Below are positions 51,020-60,312 of a stretch of DNA of 64,000 nucleotides, in pieces. This stretch comes from JABGQS01 sp963674545 (lineage in GTDB: Bacteria; Bacillota; Clostridia; Christensenellales; SZUA-584), in contig CAXXFB010000001.1 of the NCBI GenBank assembly GCA_963674545.2, positions 1-64,000 of the forward strand, in the 5' to 3' direction. Position 1 is the stretch's first letter, and each line of letters starts with the position of its first letter. The notes under the pieces are model-generated. The model was given only the letters and a program-made list of their open reading frames with translations, was not told the DNA's origin and searched no databases. A program made the position numbers and the translations under genes.

Positions 51020-52567
51020 GTGGTAAAGAATACGAGCAATTCACTTATTGACCTTCTGGGCAAAGAATACTGCGAAACAATAGCGAAAACGGCAACGGCG
51101 CTTCACGGCATTTCAGAGCAACGAGCAAAGGAGCTCATTTCGACCAAGGTAGATTTTTTTCCGGATGACTACAAAGATAGGATAGAGACACTTTCTGAAA
51201 AGATAGGCGAGCAGATTTTTGAAGCTTTTGAAAACGATAATAAAGGCGCGTCTACCGAAGGATATAACAAAGTGACTAATACCAATGCATCGCCTATCGG
51301 CTGCATCGGACCATATAGAGTGGGGGAGGACGGGCGGCTTTACCTTGCCGCAAAGAGCGAACACTACCACATACCGGTAGGACATAACTTTCCCGGCTAT
51401 AAACTTATCAACTTTGCAAGAGAACTTGGCATACCAAACGCAACGCATAACAACACAAGAGGCTATATAGCTCGAAGTCTTGAAACAAAACTGATATGTG
51501 AGATAAATAATATCAAAGAGTGTGGACAGGAACTGAAAGAAATCCTTGCATCGAAACAGCCAAAGGTACTCAACCGTATCCTCAACATAGAAACAGGCAG
51601 CCTTGCATGCGAAGCTGGTATAAAGATGATGATGACCAGATTCTATGCGCAGGACAACCTGACAAAACCTGCTGTCCACAAAGGCAAAGTTCCGGTGTTT
51701 TTCGTTATGGCAGACAGTGGCGGCGGATTTGAAGCGAACTATCACGGCACAACAATAATTGCGCAGACGATGCGCGGGTTGTGGCCAAAGTTCTATCAGG
51801 AAAACGATAAGAATGATATATACAAGATAGTCGGCGTAGCGATAAACGACATTGATGACTTCAAAAAGAAAATACAGAAGTATAATAAGGGCAAGTATAA
51901 AACAGCGGGTTTTCTGCATGAGCTCGTTTTAATGAACTATGGCGCTGTTAAGCTGGATGAAGAATATATAAGGCAGGCCTACGATCTGTGCGAACAGTAT
52001 GATACACCAACTATGTGTGATGAGATACAGTCGTGCATGTGGTATCCTGGTATGTTCTTGTTCAAAATATACGGCTTAAAACCCGATTTTGTAATCCTTG
52101 GAAAGGGCTTTTCAGGTGGTGAGTATCCATCTTCCAAGATAATAACAACATATGAGATGGACAGCATGAGCCAGTTTGGTGCACTTGTAACAAACGGTCA
52201 GCAAGAGCTTTCCAGCCTTGCTTACCTTATAACCATGAAATTTTTTGCTGACAATACGGAAGAGATCGGCGCACTTGGTGCAACTATCGAAAAACTGCTG
52301 GAAGGCTTAAAGCAAAGACACGGAGGCTTAATAAAGAAGATAGAAGGTAAAGGACATTTGCTTGCACTTCATTTTGACTCGCTTGAAGATGCGGGTAAGT
52401 TCGCCAAGATTGTTAATGCAATGTGCATAGATGTAAGCGCTCAGACTTATAAACCAAACTGCCCACCGGCGGCGCTGCTGAAACTCCCTGTGATAATGAG
52501 CGAAGAGCTTCTCAAGACAATGGTGAAAAAATTCGAATCAGTTTTAGCGCAGATGGAATCAGAGTAA
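51020..52567 (+). CDS. Class III aminotransferase (PLP-dependent)
   Basis: 515 residues, longer than the usual 430-460 because of an N-terminal extension of about 80 residues. PLP-binding marks: D-E-I-Q-S-C-M near 334, catalytic K362 in L-G-K-G-F-S-G-G, and a T-N-G-Q-Q-E-L phosphate segment near 392. It transfers an amino group between an omega-amino compound or amino sugar derivative and a keto acid. The start is GTG at 51020 after AGGAGG. A terminator follows. Its place between two amidohydrolase genes suggests amino sugar or sugar-acid breakdown. Confidence 0.85.
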   Translation: MVKNTSNSLIDLLGKEYCETIAKTATALHGISEQRAKELISTKVDFFPDDYKDRIETLSEKIGEQIFEAFENDNKGASTEGYNKVTNTNASPIGCIGPYRVGEDGRLYLAAKSEHYHIPVGHNFPGYKLINFARELGIPNATHNNTRGYIARSLETKLICEINNIKECGQELKEILASKQPKVLNRILNIETGSLACEAGIKMMMTRFYAQDNLTKPAVHKGKVPVFFVMADSGGGFEANYHGTTIIAQTMRGLWPKFYQENDKNDIYKIVGVAINDIDDFKKKIQKYNKGKYKTAGFLHELVLMNYGAVKLDEEYIRQAYDLCEQYDTPTMCDEIQSCMWYPGMFLFKIYGLKPDFVILGKGFSGGEYPSSKIITTYEMDSMSQFGALVTNGQQELSSLAYLITMKFFADNTEEIGALGATIEKLLEGLKQRHGGLIKKIEGKGHLLALHFDSLEDAGKFAKIVNAMCIDVSAQTYKPNCPPAALLKLPVIMSEELLKTMVKKFESVLAQMESE

Positions 52568-52581
52568 TTGTTAAAATGAAG

Positions 52582-52613
52582 GGCTGTGCCGTAAAAAGTG
52601 CAGCCTATTTTTA
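52582..52613 (+). terminator. Terminator after the aminotransferase gene
   Basis: GGCTG at 52582-52586 pairs with CAGCC at 52601-52605 with an imperfect inner stem, followed by TATTTTTATTTG. Confidence 0.6.
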
Positions 52614-52798
52614 TTTGTTTACACATACAAAATAGACTTTTTCTATTTTTTCGCTGCAACATATTGACTGTACAAAAATTAGCGTGTATGCTGATAGGGA
52701 AAACGGACGTTGAGTTAGTAAATATAGTCAAAATATTGTCACGATTTTTAGCGTTTAGCTAATCACTATAAACAATAAAGAAAGAGGTTTGTCAAAAG

Positions 52799-53587
52799 AT
52801 GAATGTACTCGATAGTTTTTCACTGAAAGGCAAAGTTGCGTTGGTAACCGGAGGAGCGGGAAAATACGGCAGGCAGATACTTGAAGCTGTAGCGGAAGCC
52901 GGAGCAGTAACGTATGTGGCGGCAAGGAACTTAAAGGCGCTGCAGGAAGTTGCGGACGAGCTGAATGAGCGTGGCTTTGACGTGCGTGCGTGTCAGTATG
53001 ACCAGGGCAAGGAAGAGACTATTCTTGCACTAAGGGATCATATCGTTAAAGAAAGCGGCAGAGTGGATATCCTTGTGAACAACTCAGTTGCAAGGCTGGT
53101 GAATTCATGGGATAACGATCGTGAAGTATTTATGGAAAGTCTCAATATAAATGCAGCCGGAGTTTTTTCTATGTGTCGTGCTTTCGGTGACGTGATGAAG
53201 AAGCAGAACAGCGGCTCTATCATAAACATAGGAAGCATATACGGCATGGTCGGTTATGACCCAAGTTTATATATTGGTACAGATATGGTAAGTGCAGACC
53301 CTCATCCGGCATATTACGTTGAAAAGGGCGGAATGATAATGCTTACGAAGTTCCTTGGAAGCTATCTCGGTAAAAACAATATTAGAGTCAACTGTATAAG
53401 CCCGGGAGGTTATTATACCGAGCAAACAAACAAGAAATTTCTTGAAAGATATAACAACAAGACGTTCCTTGGCAGGATGGCTAACGATGAAGACTTAAAA
53501 GGAATCATAGTATTCCTTGCTTCAGACGCATCGCAGTATGTTACCGGTACGAACATTCCTGTGGACGGCGGATTGACTGCAAAATAG
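52799..53587 (+). CDS. Short-chain dehydrogenase/reductase (gluconate 5-dehydrogenase-like)
   Basis: 262 residues. NAD(P) site T17-G-G-A-G-K-Y-G, N-N-S-V near 94 (usually N-N-A-G), catalytic Y172 and K176 in Y-Y-V-E-K, and C-terminal V-D-G-G-L-T-A. The pattern is that of sugar-acid or polyol dehydrogenases. AAAGAGG precedes the ATG. It stops 16 bases before an amidohydrolase gene, and these two plus the NagA-like gene form one tight run. Confidence 0.9.
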   Translation: MNVLDSFSLKGKVALVTGGAGKYGRQILEAVAEAGAVTYVAARNLKALQEVADELNERGFDVRACQYDQGKEETILALRDHIVKESGRVDILVNNSVARLVNSWDNDREVFMESLNINAAGVFSMCRAFGDVMKKQNSGSIINIGSIYGMVGYDPSLYIGTDMVSADPHPAYYVEKGGMIMLTKFLGSYLGKNNIRVNCISPGGYYTEQTNKKFLERYNNKTFLGRMANDEDLKGIIVFLASDASQYVTGTNIPVDGGLTAK

Positions 53588-53602
53588 AAAGCAGGCAAAT
53601 GT

Positions 53603-54589
53603 ATGTATATTTTAAACGAGAACGACGGGGTGCTTGCAAAAGAGCTGGGGAACTTTGTGCCGAAAAGCGTATTTGATATGCACATGCACATATATCGCAC
53701 GGCGGATTTGGCATTGCCCGAAAACAGCCTTATTAAAAACGGAGGCGATGTTGAGGGCATATCAAGTATTAAACAATATTATGCGAAAATGCTTCCGTCA
53801 ACAACGCTTGAAGGAGGACTTGCTATAGGTTTCCCGACAGTCGGCTGCGATAAAGAAGCTGTAAACGAATTCGTTTCCAGTGAAGTGAGAGCAAGTGCAA
53901 CCTTCAAAGGGTCAATATGTATCGACCCATCTGACGAAGCGTCTGCAAGACGGCTGGTTGAAGAGAATCCGGATATAATCGGACTTAAACCATATCATCT
54001 ATTTGCGGACAGGAAGGTGACCTGGGATGCGCAGATAGAGGAATACCTTCCGGAATGGGCGTTTAAGCTGGCGGACGAGAACGGACTGCTGATAACACTG
54101 CATATGGTGAAGGACGATGCAATAGCAGACCCTGGCAACCAGGGAACGATAAGAAACATGTGCGAAAAGTACCCGAATGCAAGGCTGATACTTGCTCATG
54201 CGGCAAGGTGTTTTCATGCGCCTAACGCTTTAAAGGGGCTGCCTGCTCTGGAAGGAATTGATAACGTGTGGTTCGATTCATCGGCTATATGCGAGGTTGA
54301 ACCGCTGTTGGAGATACTCCTTCGCTTTGGATCGGAAAGACTGGTATGGGGCAGTGACTATCCTGTATGCTGCACTCGAGGCAGAGCGGTCACAATGGGG
54401 CTGGATTTTATCTGGCTGGATGAAAGATCGGTTAATTGGGATAAGCTAAATACAAAGTGCAGACCCGCTGTTGTTGGGCTTGAGTCTTTGCGTGCTCTGC
54501 AAAGTGCATGCAGATATGCAGGGCTTAATAGCAGAGATGTTGAAGACATCTTTTCGGGAAACGCAAAAAAATTATTAGGTATAAAATGA
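53603..54589 (+). CDS. Amidohydrolase_2-family TIM-barrel hydrolase, second copy
   Basis: 328 residues with D-M-H-M-H-I near 30, L-H-M-V-K near 171, L-A-H-A-A-R-C near 199 and G-S-D-Y-P near 255, so the metal site is complete. It is related to, but clearly different from, the amidohydrolase at 49764. The stop overlaps the ATG of the NagA-like gene (ATGA), so the two are translationally coupled and probably act on successive intermediates. A lactone or amide substrate is likely from the family. Confidence 0.85.
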   Translation: MYILNENDGVLAKELGNFVPKSVFDMHMHIYRTADLALPENSLIKNGGDVEGISSIKQYYAKMLPSTTLEGGLAIGFPTVGCDKEAVNEFVSSEVRASATFKGSICIDPSDEASARRLVEENPDIIGLKPYHLFADRKVTWDAQIEEYLPEWAFKLADENGLLITLHMVKDDAIADPGNQGTIRNMCEKYPNARLILAHAARCFHAPNALKGLPALEGIDNVWFDSSAICEVEPLLEILLRFGSERLVWGSDYPVCCTRGRAVTMGLDFIWLDERSVNWDKLNTKCRPAVVGLESLRALQSACRYAGLNSRDVEDIFSGNAKKLLGIK

Positions 54590-55677
54590 TACTGACAAAT
54601 GTAAACATAGTGTTGCGAAACAGGATTATTCATGGTTCGCTGAAAATAGAAAACGGCAAAATCGTGAATATTTCGGATTCTGCCGCTGATGGGATTGAAT
54701 GCGGCGGCCTCTTTGCAGGCCCCGGGTTTATTGATACACATTGCCACGGCGGAGATGACACCTGGTTTTTTGATGACCCGGCAAAGGCAACGGATTTTCA
54801 TATGCTACATGGTACGACAACAATACTTGCATCGCTCTGGAGGAATGCAGGCAAAGGCGGCTATGTGAATGCTGTGAACAAGGTGAAAGAGGTTATAGAA
54901 AGCGGAAAGTCTCCGAATCTTCTTGGTATTCACATGGAAGGTCCATACTTAGATAAAGATTACGGCAGCGAAGGCGGCAGAAGCTATCCGATAGAACCTG
55001 AAGAGTATTGCTCTATAATCAGAAATGCAGACGGCCTTATAAAACAGTGGACATTTGATCCTTTGCAGAGCGGCGCAGAGGAGTTTGCAGCCGCGTGCTG
55101 TGATAATTCTATAGCTTTAGGGATATGCTATTCCAAAGCGACGTCGCAAGATATAGAGCGATATAAAAAATACGGTCTAAAAATCGGCAACCATATAATG
55201 TGCGGCAGCGGGAAGCCGAAAACGAAATTCGGCGGAACTGTTGAAGCGGGCTCAGATGAATATGTGCTTGCAAACGATGATATGTATGCTGAGCTGATAT
55301 GCGATTCTATGGGAGCGCACGTGAGGCACGAAAATATAATAATTACATATAAGTGCAAGGGATCCGGGCGGACAATACTGGTCACAGACTACTGTGCAGA
55401 CGGTGATTCGCTGGGCAGCGATGTAAACATAATTAACGGGGAGCTTTATGGAAGCAAGCTGACTATGGATGTGGCCTGTCGCAACTTCGCAAAGCATACA
55501 GGTGCGGGCCTGCCGGAGGTTTTCCGGGCGGCATCAACAACTGCTGCAGAGTTCCTTGGATTAAAGCGCACCGGCAGCATAAAAAAAGGCTATATTGCGG
55601 ATATTGTTATCTGTGATGAAGAGTTTAGAGTTTTCGGTGTTATTAAAAACGGCGAGTTCGTAAGAAAAGATTTTTAA
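54586..55677 (+). CDS. Divergent NagA-like amidohydrolase
   Basis: 363 residues, paralogous to the enzyme at 41217 along its length (shared T-M-D-V-A-C-R-N...K-H-T-G). H52-C-H54, E118 in M-E-G-P-Y, H203 and an Asp in V-T-D-Y are retained. The metal-ligand His of A-H-S-E-A-T is replaced by Y182 in C-Y-S-K-A-T, and the H-T-N-A substrate loop by I-M-C-G. The metal site is thus altered and the substrate is probably not ordinary N-acetylglucosamine 6-phosphate. It may deacylate a modified amino sugar or have lost activity. It ends at a strong terminator. Confidence 0.82.
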   Translation: MILTNVNIVLRNRIIHGSLKIENGKIVNISDSAADGIECGGLFAGPGFIDTHCHGGDDTWFFDDPAKATDFHMLHGTTTILASLWRNAGKGGYVNAVNKVKEVIESGKSPNLLGIHMEGPYLDKDYGSEGGRSYPIEPEEYCSIIRNADGLIKQWTFDPLQSGAEEFAAACCDNSIALGICYSKATSQDIERYKKYGLKIGNHIMCGSGKPKTKFGGTVEAGSDEYVLANDDMYAELICDSMGAHVRHENIIITYKCKGSGRTILVTDYCADGDSLGSDVNIINGELYGSKLTMDVACRNFAKHTGAGLPEVFRAASTTAAEFLGLKRTGSIKKGYIADIVICDEEFRVFGVIKNGEFVRKDF

Positions 55678-55706
55678 AGCCGGGGTATTTTTATACCACC
55701 GGCTTT
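55676..55706. terminator. Two-way terminator between convergent genes
   Basis: AAAGCCGG at 55676-55683 pairs with CCGGCTTT at 55699-55706, with GGTA/TACC extending the stem. T and A runs flank it on both sides, serving the NagA-like gene and the aldo/keto reductase gene. Confidence 0.85.
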
Positions 55707-55716
55707 ATAGTACATA

Positions 55717-56661
55717 TTATTTGCCGCTCTTTGAAGGGTCAGTGTCCCATAGGCGGGGGAACAACAGAAATTCAGGCACCTGCTTGAAATACTCAAACAG
55801 CTCCTGCTTCAGTTCAGATGAAAGCGACGGACCGTTCAGCAGTTTTATGTTCTGCTCTATATGGTCGCTGTTGTCTGCACCTACAACAAGGCTGTCGATC
55901 TCGTCCATATCTCGTGCATAACCGAATGTAAGCTCTGCCATGCTCATACCTGTTCGCTCGCATGTCTCATGCAGTTTCTCTAGGAAAGGTTTCGCTTCAT
56001 TAAGATTGCCAACAAGCTCATTTGTATCAAGAAAATACAGCCCCTGCATGAAAACGGAGCGTGTATATACATATATTCCGCGCTGCTTCAACTCTTTTAG
56101 TATACCGTTTACGATATTCCGTGTATCAAATATATTGAAAGGCATCTGTATGCATGTAAACAGATCATATTCCAGCATCTTACGGGTTTCTGCAGGGTAG
56201 TTAGTTGATACTCCTATGTTCTCTGCAAGCCCCTGTGATTTGACTTTTGCAAGTGCGTTTACCAGAGCGTCTTCGTGTGTAAAAAGGTCGTCAGGGCTAT
56301 GAAGCATTATATTCCTTACTCTATTCATCTGAAGGCGCTCAAGGCAAGTTTCAACATAATTGAAGACAGCACTTTCAACTTCATGTGCAGCAGTTCCTTT
56401 CGGAAGGTCTATACGTATCTTGGTAGTTATCTGAGCTGCCTGTGCTGCTTTTTTGTTATGACTGAAGAATTTGCCGAGAACTACCTCGGAGTCGCCGTAG
56501 AATGCGGCGGTATCAAATGATGTTATACCATTGCGTGTGGCTGTTTCAAGCATATCGAATGCCTTTTCCAGAGAAGGCTTGCCGGCCTTGTTTGCAACAC
56601 CGTAATTAAGGCCCAGCTGAACTGTGCCGAGCGTGAGTTTTGATAAACTTGCATTGCTCAT
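55717..56661 (-). CDS. Aldo/keto reductase family protein
   Basis: 314 residues of the MocA/YghZ-like AKR group: L-G-T-V-Q-L-G-L-N-Y-G near 10, T-S-F-D-T-A-A-F-Y-G-D-S near 47 (Asp and Tyr of the tetrad), T-K-I-R-I near 84 (Lys) and I-M-L-H-S near 120 (His). It reduces or oxidises a sugar-type carbonyl. It is transcribed away from the aminotransferase gene at 56867 across about 200 bases. AAGGAGT precedes the start. Confidence 0.88.
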   Translation of the reverse strand: MSNASLSKLTLGTVQLGLNYGVANKAGKPSLEKAFDMLETATRNGITSFDTAAFYGDSEVVLGKFFSHNKKAAQAAQITTKIRIDLPKGTAAHEVESAVFNYVETCLERLQMNRVRNIMLHSPDDLFTHEDALVNALAKVKSQGLAENIGVSTNYPAETRKMLEYDLFTCIQMPFNIFDTRNIVNGILKELKQRGIYVYTRSVFMQGLYFLDTNELVGNLNEAKPFLEKLHETCERTGMSMAELTFGYARDMDEIDSLVVGADNSDHIEQNIKLLNGPSLSSELKQELFEYFKQVPEFLLFPRLWDTDPSKSGK

Positions 56662-56772
56662 GATATGTATAACTCCTTGCTTTTATTGTGATAATATGAC
56701 TATAGAATAAACGTAAGAAGGGATGCAGTCAACAGCTTTATAGAAAAAAACTATTAAATTTCTAATAGGTGG

Positions 56773-56800
56773 TTGACAAATCCTGCTCACATGATAATAT
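56773..56800 (+). promoter_or_regulatory. Promoter of the second class III aminotransferase gene
   Basis: TTGACA at 56773-56778 and TAATAT at 56795-56800 with a 16-base spacer; TATAAC three bases later is an alternative -10. Confidence 0.6.
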
Positions 56801-56866
56801 AACCTAAAGCATATAAAAGAAGAATTCCACAAAACTAATTTAATAAATAGTGTGAGGGATAAGATT

Positions 56867-58225
56867 ATGAGCAAAAACGATGATGCCGCAATAAGCAAAA
56901 CGCAGAAGCTCTACAACTATGCAAAAACAATAATACCCGGAGGCACGCAGCTTTTAAGTAAACGCCCGGAGATGATGGCGCCAGAATACTGGCCGGCATA
57001 TTTCAGTGAAGCAAAGGGCTGTGAGGTATGGGATATAGATGGGAAACATTATTATGACATGTCGACGAACAGCGTCGGGGCATGTCTTTTAGGTTATGCA
57101 GACCCGGATGTTACGAAGGCAGTTACAGAAAGGATAAACAAAGGCAGCATTAGCACTCTTAATGCACCGGAAGATGTTTGGCTGGCTGAGAAGCTGTTTG
57201 AGATTCACCCTTGGGCACAAATGGCAAGGTTTGCAAGAACTGGCGGAGAAACTGCTGCGATAGCTGTCAGGATAGCTAGGGCAGCTACAGGAAAATCTAA
57301 AGTTGCAGTTTCAGGGTATAACGGCTGGCACGACTGGTACATAGCTGCTAATCTTGGCAAAGATGACGAAGAAAAGGGAACGATTCTTCCCGGCTTTTAT
57401 ACGGATGGAGTGCCGATAGAGCTTCGTGGAACCAATATACCGTTTGCCCAAGGGGGTATGATAGACCAGCATCCGTCAGTAAAAGATTTCGACGGCATGA
57501 TGGCGCAGCATGCAGAAAGCCTTGCAGCGATAATAATGGAGCCGTGCAGAGGTAAAGACCCGGATCCGGGCTATTTAGAGCACGTAAGGGAGCAAACGAA
57601 GAAGCACGGTATAGTGCTGATATTTGATGAGATATCGATAGCCTGGCGGCGCAACCTCGGCGGAGCTCACCTTGCGTTTGGTGTCAATCCTGACATTGCT
57701 ATATTCTCAAAAGCCCTTGGGAACGGACACCCCATAGGAGCAGTGATAGGAACTAGGGATGTAATGGAAGCTGCCAGCAATGCATTTATAAGCAGTACAT
57801 ACTGGACGGAGGCTGTCGGCCCGGTTGCTGCACTTGCAACGATAGATAAAATGATTAAAACAAATGTGTCGCAGCACACAAGGCAGATCGGCACTGCGAT
57901 ATTAGAAAACATAAGCAGGCTTAAAGAAAAGCACGGGCTGCCCGTCAGGGTATCAGGCGGGATGCCGTGTCTTGCCCACTTCGAATTTGCTCACGAGCTT
58001 TCACAATCGCTCATCACTCTTTACATACGGTTGATGCTGGACAGAGGCTTTTTATCCGGCCCGTCTACTTACGTAACGCTGGCACATACGCCTCATATAG
58101 TTGAAAAATATGCTCAGGCGATGGATGAAGTTTTTTATGAAATAGCAGGCCATTTAAAGAACGGGACGGTGCTAGATGCTATAGACGGCAACACAGCATA
58201 TTTCGGATTCAAAAGACTGCTGTGA
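56867..58225 (+). CDS. Class III aminotransferase, glutamate-1-semialdehyde aminomutase-like
   Basis: 452 residues from ATG 56867, with GAGGGA about eight bases upstream; GTG 56852 is in frame but would cover that site. I-P-G-G-T-Q-L-L-S-K near 24, G-G-E-T-A-A-I-A-V-R-I-A near 126, G-Y-N-G-W-H-D-W-Y near 145 and catalytic K282 in F-S-K-A-L-G-N-G-H-P-I place it with aminotransferases of the GSA branch that act on sugars or amino acids in gene clusters. Heme synthesis genes are absent, so a catabolic role on an amino sugar derivative is more likely than HemL. Confidence 0.88.
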   Translation: MSKNDDAAISKTQKLYNYAKTIIPGGTQLLSKRPEMMAPEYWPAYFSEAKGCEVWDIDGKHYYDMSTNSVGACLLGYADPDVTKAVTERINKGSISTLNAPEDVWLAEKLFEIHPWAQMARFARTGGETAAIAVRIARAATGKSKVAVSGYNGWHDWYIAANLGKDDEEKGTILPGFYTDGVPIELRGTNIPFAQGGMIDQHPSVKDFDGMMAQHAESLAAIIMEPCRGKDPDPGYLEHVREQTKKHGIVLIFDEISIAWRRNLGGAHLAFGVNPDIAIFSKALGNGHPIGAVIGTRDVMEAASNAFISSTYWTEAVGPVAALATIDKMIKTNVSQHTRQIGTAILENISRLKEKHGLPVRVSGGMPCLAHFEFAHELSQSLITLYIRLMLDRGFLSGPSTYVTLAHTPHIVEKYAQAMDEVFYEIAGHLKNGTVLDAIDGNTAYFGFKRLL

Positions 58226-58332
58226 GGTTGATCTTATATTAAGAAAAAGTGTTTTTTCAGCGTCGCAATTTGTTAAAACGGACATCTTTGGATTAAAAAT
58301 GACCGTTTGACAAAGGACGGCACATGGCGTTC

Positions 58333-58361
58333 TTGACAAAGAAAGGCAATGGGCATATAGT
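58333..58361 (+). promoter_or_regulatory. Promoter of the HpcH/HpaI aldolase gene
   Basis: TTGACA at 58333-58338, a 17-base spacer and TATAGT at 58356-58361, giving a leader of about 100 bases before the aldolase start. No riboswitch-like fold was recognised in the leader. Confidence 0.75.
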
Positions 58362-58471
58362 CTTACTTGTTTATGCCAAAGGCCGTAGCGCAGAATAACT
58401 TTTTGGCTTCTGGAAGGAGCCATGATAAACATAAAATAATGCAGTGTAAAGCTGTGTAAAAAGGAGTTAAT

Positions 58472-59254
58472 ATGGGTAAATACGGTATGAGGGACAGCAG
58501 GATATTAAGAAAGATGAGAGCTGGCGAGACGGCTCTTTCGGTAAAGCTCAATTCCAGCGATGTAAGAGTATGCGAGATTGCTGCGATGACGGGTTTTGAC
58601 TGTGTGTGGTCAGATATGGAGCACGTACCGAACGACTATCATGCTGTAGAAATGCAAAGATACGCATGCTCGCTTTACGACGTAGACCTGCTCGTAAGGG
58701 TTCAGCGTGGAGGCTACAGTGACTATATCAAGCCGCTGGAGCTCGGCGCTACAGGAATAATGGTTCCGCATATAATGAGCGCAGAGGATGCAAGGAAAGT
58801 CGCAAGGATGACAAAGTTCCACCCGATCGGGCTTCGCCCATGGGACGGCGGCAATGCAGACGGTAAATACTGTCTTGTCGAAAACGAAGAATATTTGAGC
58901 AAATCCAACAGTGAACGTTTCGTTATAGTCCAGATAGAGGACCACGAGCCGCTTGCAGAGATAGACGAGATATGTCAGGTCGAAGGCATCGATATGATAC
59001 TCTTTGGGCCTGGAGATTTCTCGCAGTCTATAGGCTGCCCCGGAGACTTCAGCGACAAACGTATTGCAGAAACGAGAGAGCTAGTAGCTAAAAAAGCAAA
59101 ACAATACGGAAAGTTTGCGGGAACGGTCGGCGGACCGGGCAACTACCGCCAGCTTGTAGATATGGGGTATGACTTTATAAACGTTGGTGCAGACGTTGTC
59201 GGCCTCTGGCAGTATTTCGAGGACATACTGGAGCAGATCGAAAAATTAAAATAG
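58472..59254 (+). CDS. HpcH/HpaI-family 2-keto acid aldolase
   Basis: 260 residues. Metal ligands E156 in Q-I-E-D-H and D182 in G-P-G-D-F-S, the catalytic H51 in D-M-E-H, and R76 in L-V-R-V-Q-R for pyruvate binding are all visible. The family splits 2-keto-3-deoxy acids into pyruvate or oxaloacetate and an aldehyde. AAAGGAG precedes the ATG by seven bases. With the DapA-type protein encoded next, this gives two different pyruvate-type aldolases in the same cluster, which fits sugar-acid catabolism. Confidence 0.92.
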   Translation: MGKYGMRDSRILRKMRAGETALSVKLNSSDVRVCEIAAMTGFDCVWSDMEHVPNDYHAVEMQRYACSLYDVDLLVRVQRGGYSDYIKPLELGATGIMVPHIMSAEDARKVARMTKFHPIGLRPWDGGNADGKYCLVENEEYLSKSNSERFVIVQIEDHEPLAEIDEICQVEGIDMILFGPGDFSQSIGCPGDFSDKRIAETRELVAKKAKQYGKFAGTVGGPGNYRQLVDMGYDFINVGADVVGLWQYFEDILEQIEKLK

Positions 59255-59310
59255 GTTTATGAATACTGTTGAGTGCAGGAAAAGCATTATAATAACAATT
59301 TAAACGAGCA

Positions 59311-59346
59311 AGGGCGTGCAGGCTTTCCTGTATGCCCTTTTTTATG
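59311..59346 (+). terminator. Terminator between the two aldolase genes
   Basis: AAGGGCGTGCAGG pairs with CCTGTATGCCCTT (one G-T pair and one mismatch) around CTTT and is followed by TTTTTT. It lies about 57 bases after the HpcH gene and 17 before the DapA-type gene, so it may only partly stop transcription. Confidence 0.75.
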
Positions 59347-59362
59347 AAAAACGGAGGTTATA

Positions 59363-60298
59363 ATGAATAAAAAGTTTAAAGAGACCCGGGATAAGATGAA
59401 GGGGCCGCTTGTGCCTATAAACCCTGCCTTTAAAGAAGACGGCAGTCTAGATATCGATTCAACCTGCAGGTGGATAAACTGGCTTGTTGAAAACGGTATA
59501 AAAAACTTCTGGACGACGGGCGGCACGACGCATTATTTCTGTCTGACGGACGAAGAGATATTTACGCTGAACAAAGAGATTGCCGATTGTATCGGCGGAC
59601 GTGCCACATTCATAGCTTCGGTTAATTGGCATTGGCCGTTGCCTATGATGAAAAGGTTTATTGATTTTGCAGCAGATTGCGGTATAGATGTTGTAAAAAT
59701 TATGCTGGACGCCCGTTTCCACCCTAAGGAACAGTCAAAGCTTGACTGCTATGCACAGATAGCAAAGGATTCACCGCTTCCGCTGCTTGCTTATTCGCTA
59801 GCGCCGGATATGCTTAAGTATGATTCACTAAAAGAACTGATAAATATTCCAGAATATATCGGACTTAAGAATGATGCTGGAGACTTCTATCAAAATTTCC
59901 AATATCTCCGTATAGCAAGACAGCTGCGGGAAGAATTCATGATAATAACGGGAGGAACTATATCATCGTTTATGATGGGATATAATTTCGGGCAGCGTAT
60001 ATACGGTGATGTGGTCGCAATGTACAGCCCCAAAACTTCACTAGAGTGTTACGAAGCTATAAAAGCCGGTGACATTAAGACAGCAAGTGATATTGTAAAG
60101 GAATACGAAGAGCCTATAATGCAGGCAAGTTTCGAGATACCGGATGGTTACTGGACGGTATATCACACAATACTTAAGGTAAAGGGACTGTTCGATAGCA
60201 ACCATGTGCGATATCCGCAGGCAACACTTACCGGGAACTTGAAGGGAATTGCGGCGAGATATGTACCGGAGCGTGACCTTGAACCGGTGATAGTATAA
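59363..60298 (+). CDS. Dihydrodipicolinate synthase/N-acetylneuraminate lyase family protein
   Basis: 311 residues, class I lyase barrel. The Schiff-base K169 lies in Y-I-G-L-K-N-D-A-G and Y144 in L-L-A-Y-S-L. The usual G-T-T-G-E loop is G-G-T-T-H-Y, so the carboxylate pocket differs from DapA. Members cleave or form bonds to pyruvate, e.g. sialic acid or 2-keto-3-deoxygluconate. Given the neighbours, a keto-deoxy sugar acid aldolase or lyase is most likely. CGGAGG precedes the ATG. It heads a run of PHP, phosphatase and DeoC genes. Confidence 0.88.
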   Translation: MNKKFKETRDKMKGPLVPINPAFKEDGSLDIDSTCRWINWLVENGIKNFWTTGGTTHYFCLTDEEIFTLNKEIADCIGGRATFIASVNWHWPLPMMKRFIDFAADCGIDVVKIMLDARFHPKEQSKLDCYAQIAKDSPLPLLAYSLAPDMLKYDSLKELINIPEYIGLKNDAGDFYQNFQYLRIARQLREEFMIITGGTISSFMMGYNFGQRIYGDVVAMYSPKTSLECYEAIKAGDIKTASDIVKEYEEPIMQASFEIPDGYWTVYHTILKVKGLFDSNHVRYPQATLTGNLKGIAARYVPERDLEPVIV

Positions 60299-60312
60299 AC
60301 AGGAGAAGGATA

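Noticed and set aside
51113..51919. Long reverse-strand open frame inside the aminotransferase gene
   Set aside because: It is fully antisense to a well-supported enzyme, rich in Cys/Tyr/Phe as expected for a shadow frame, and has no family resemblance.
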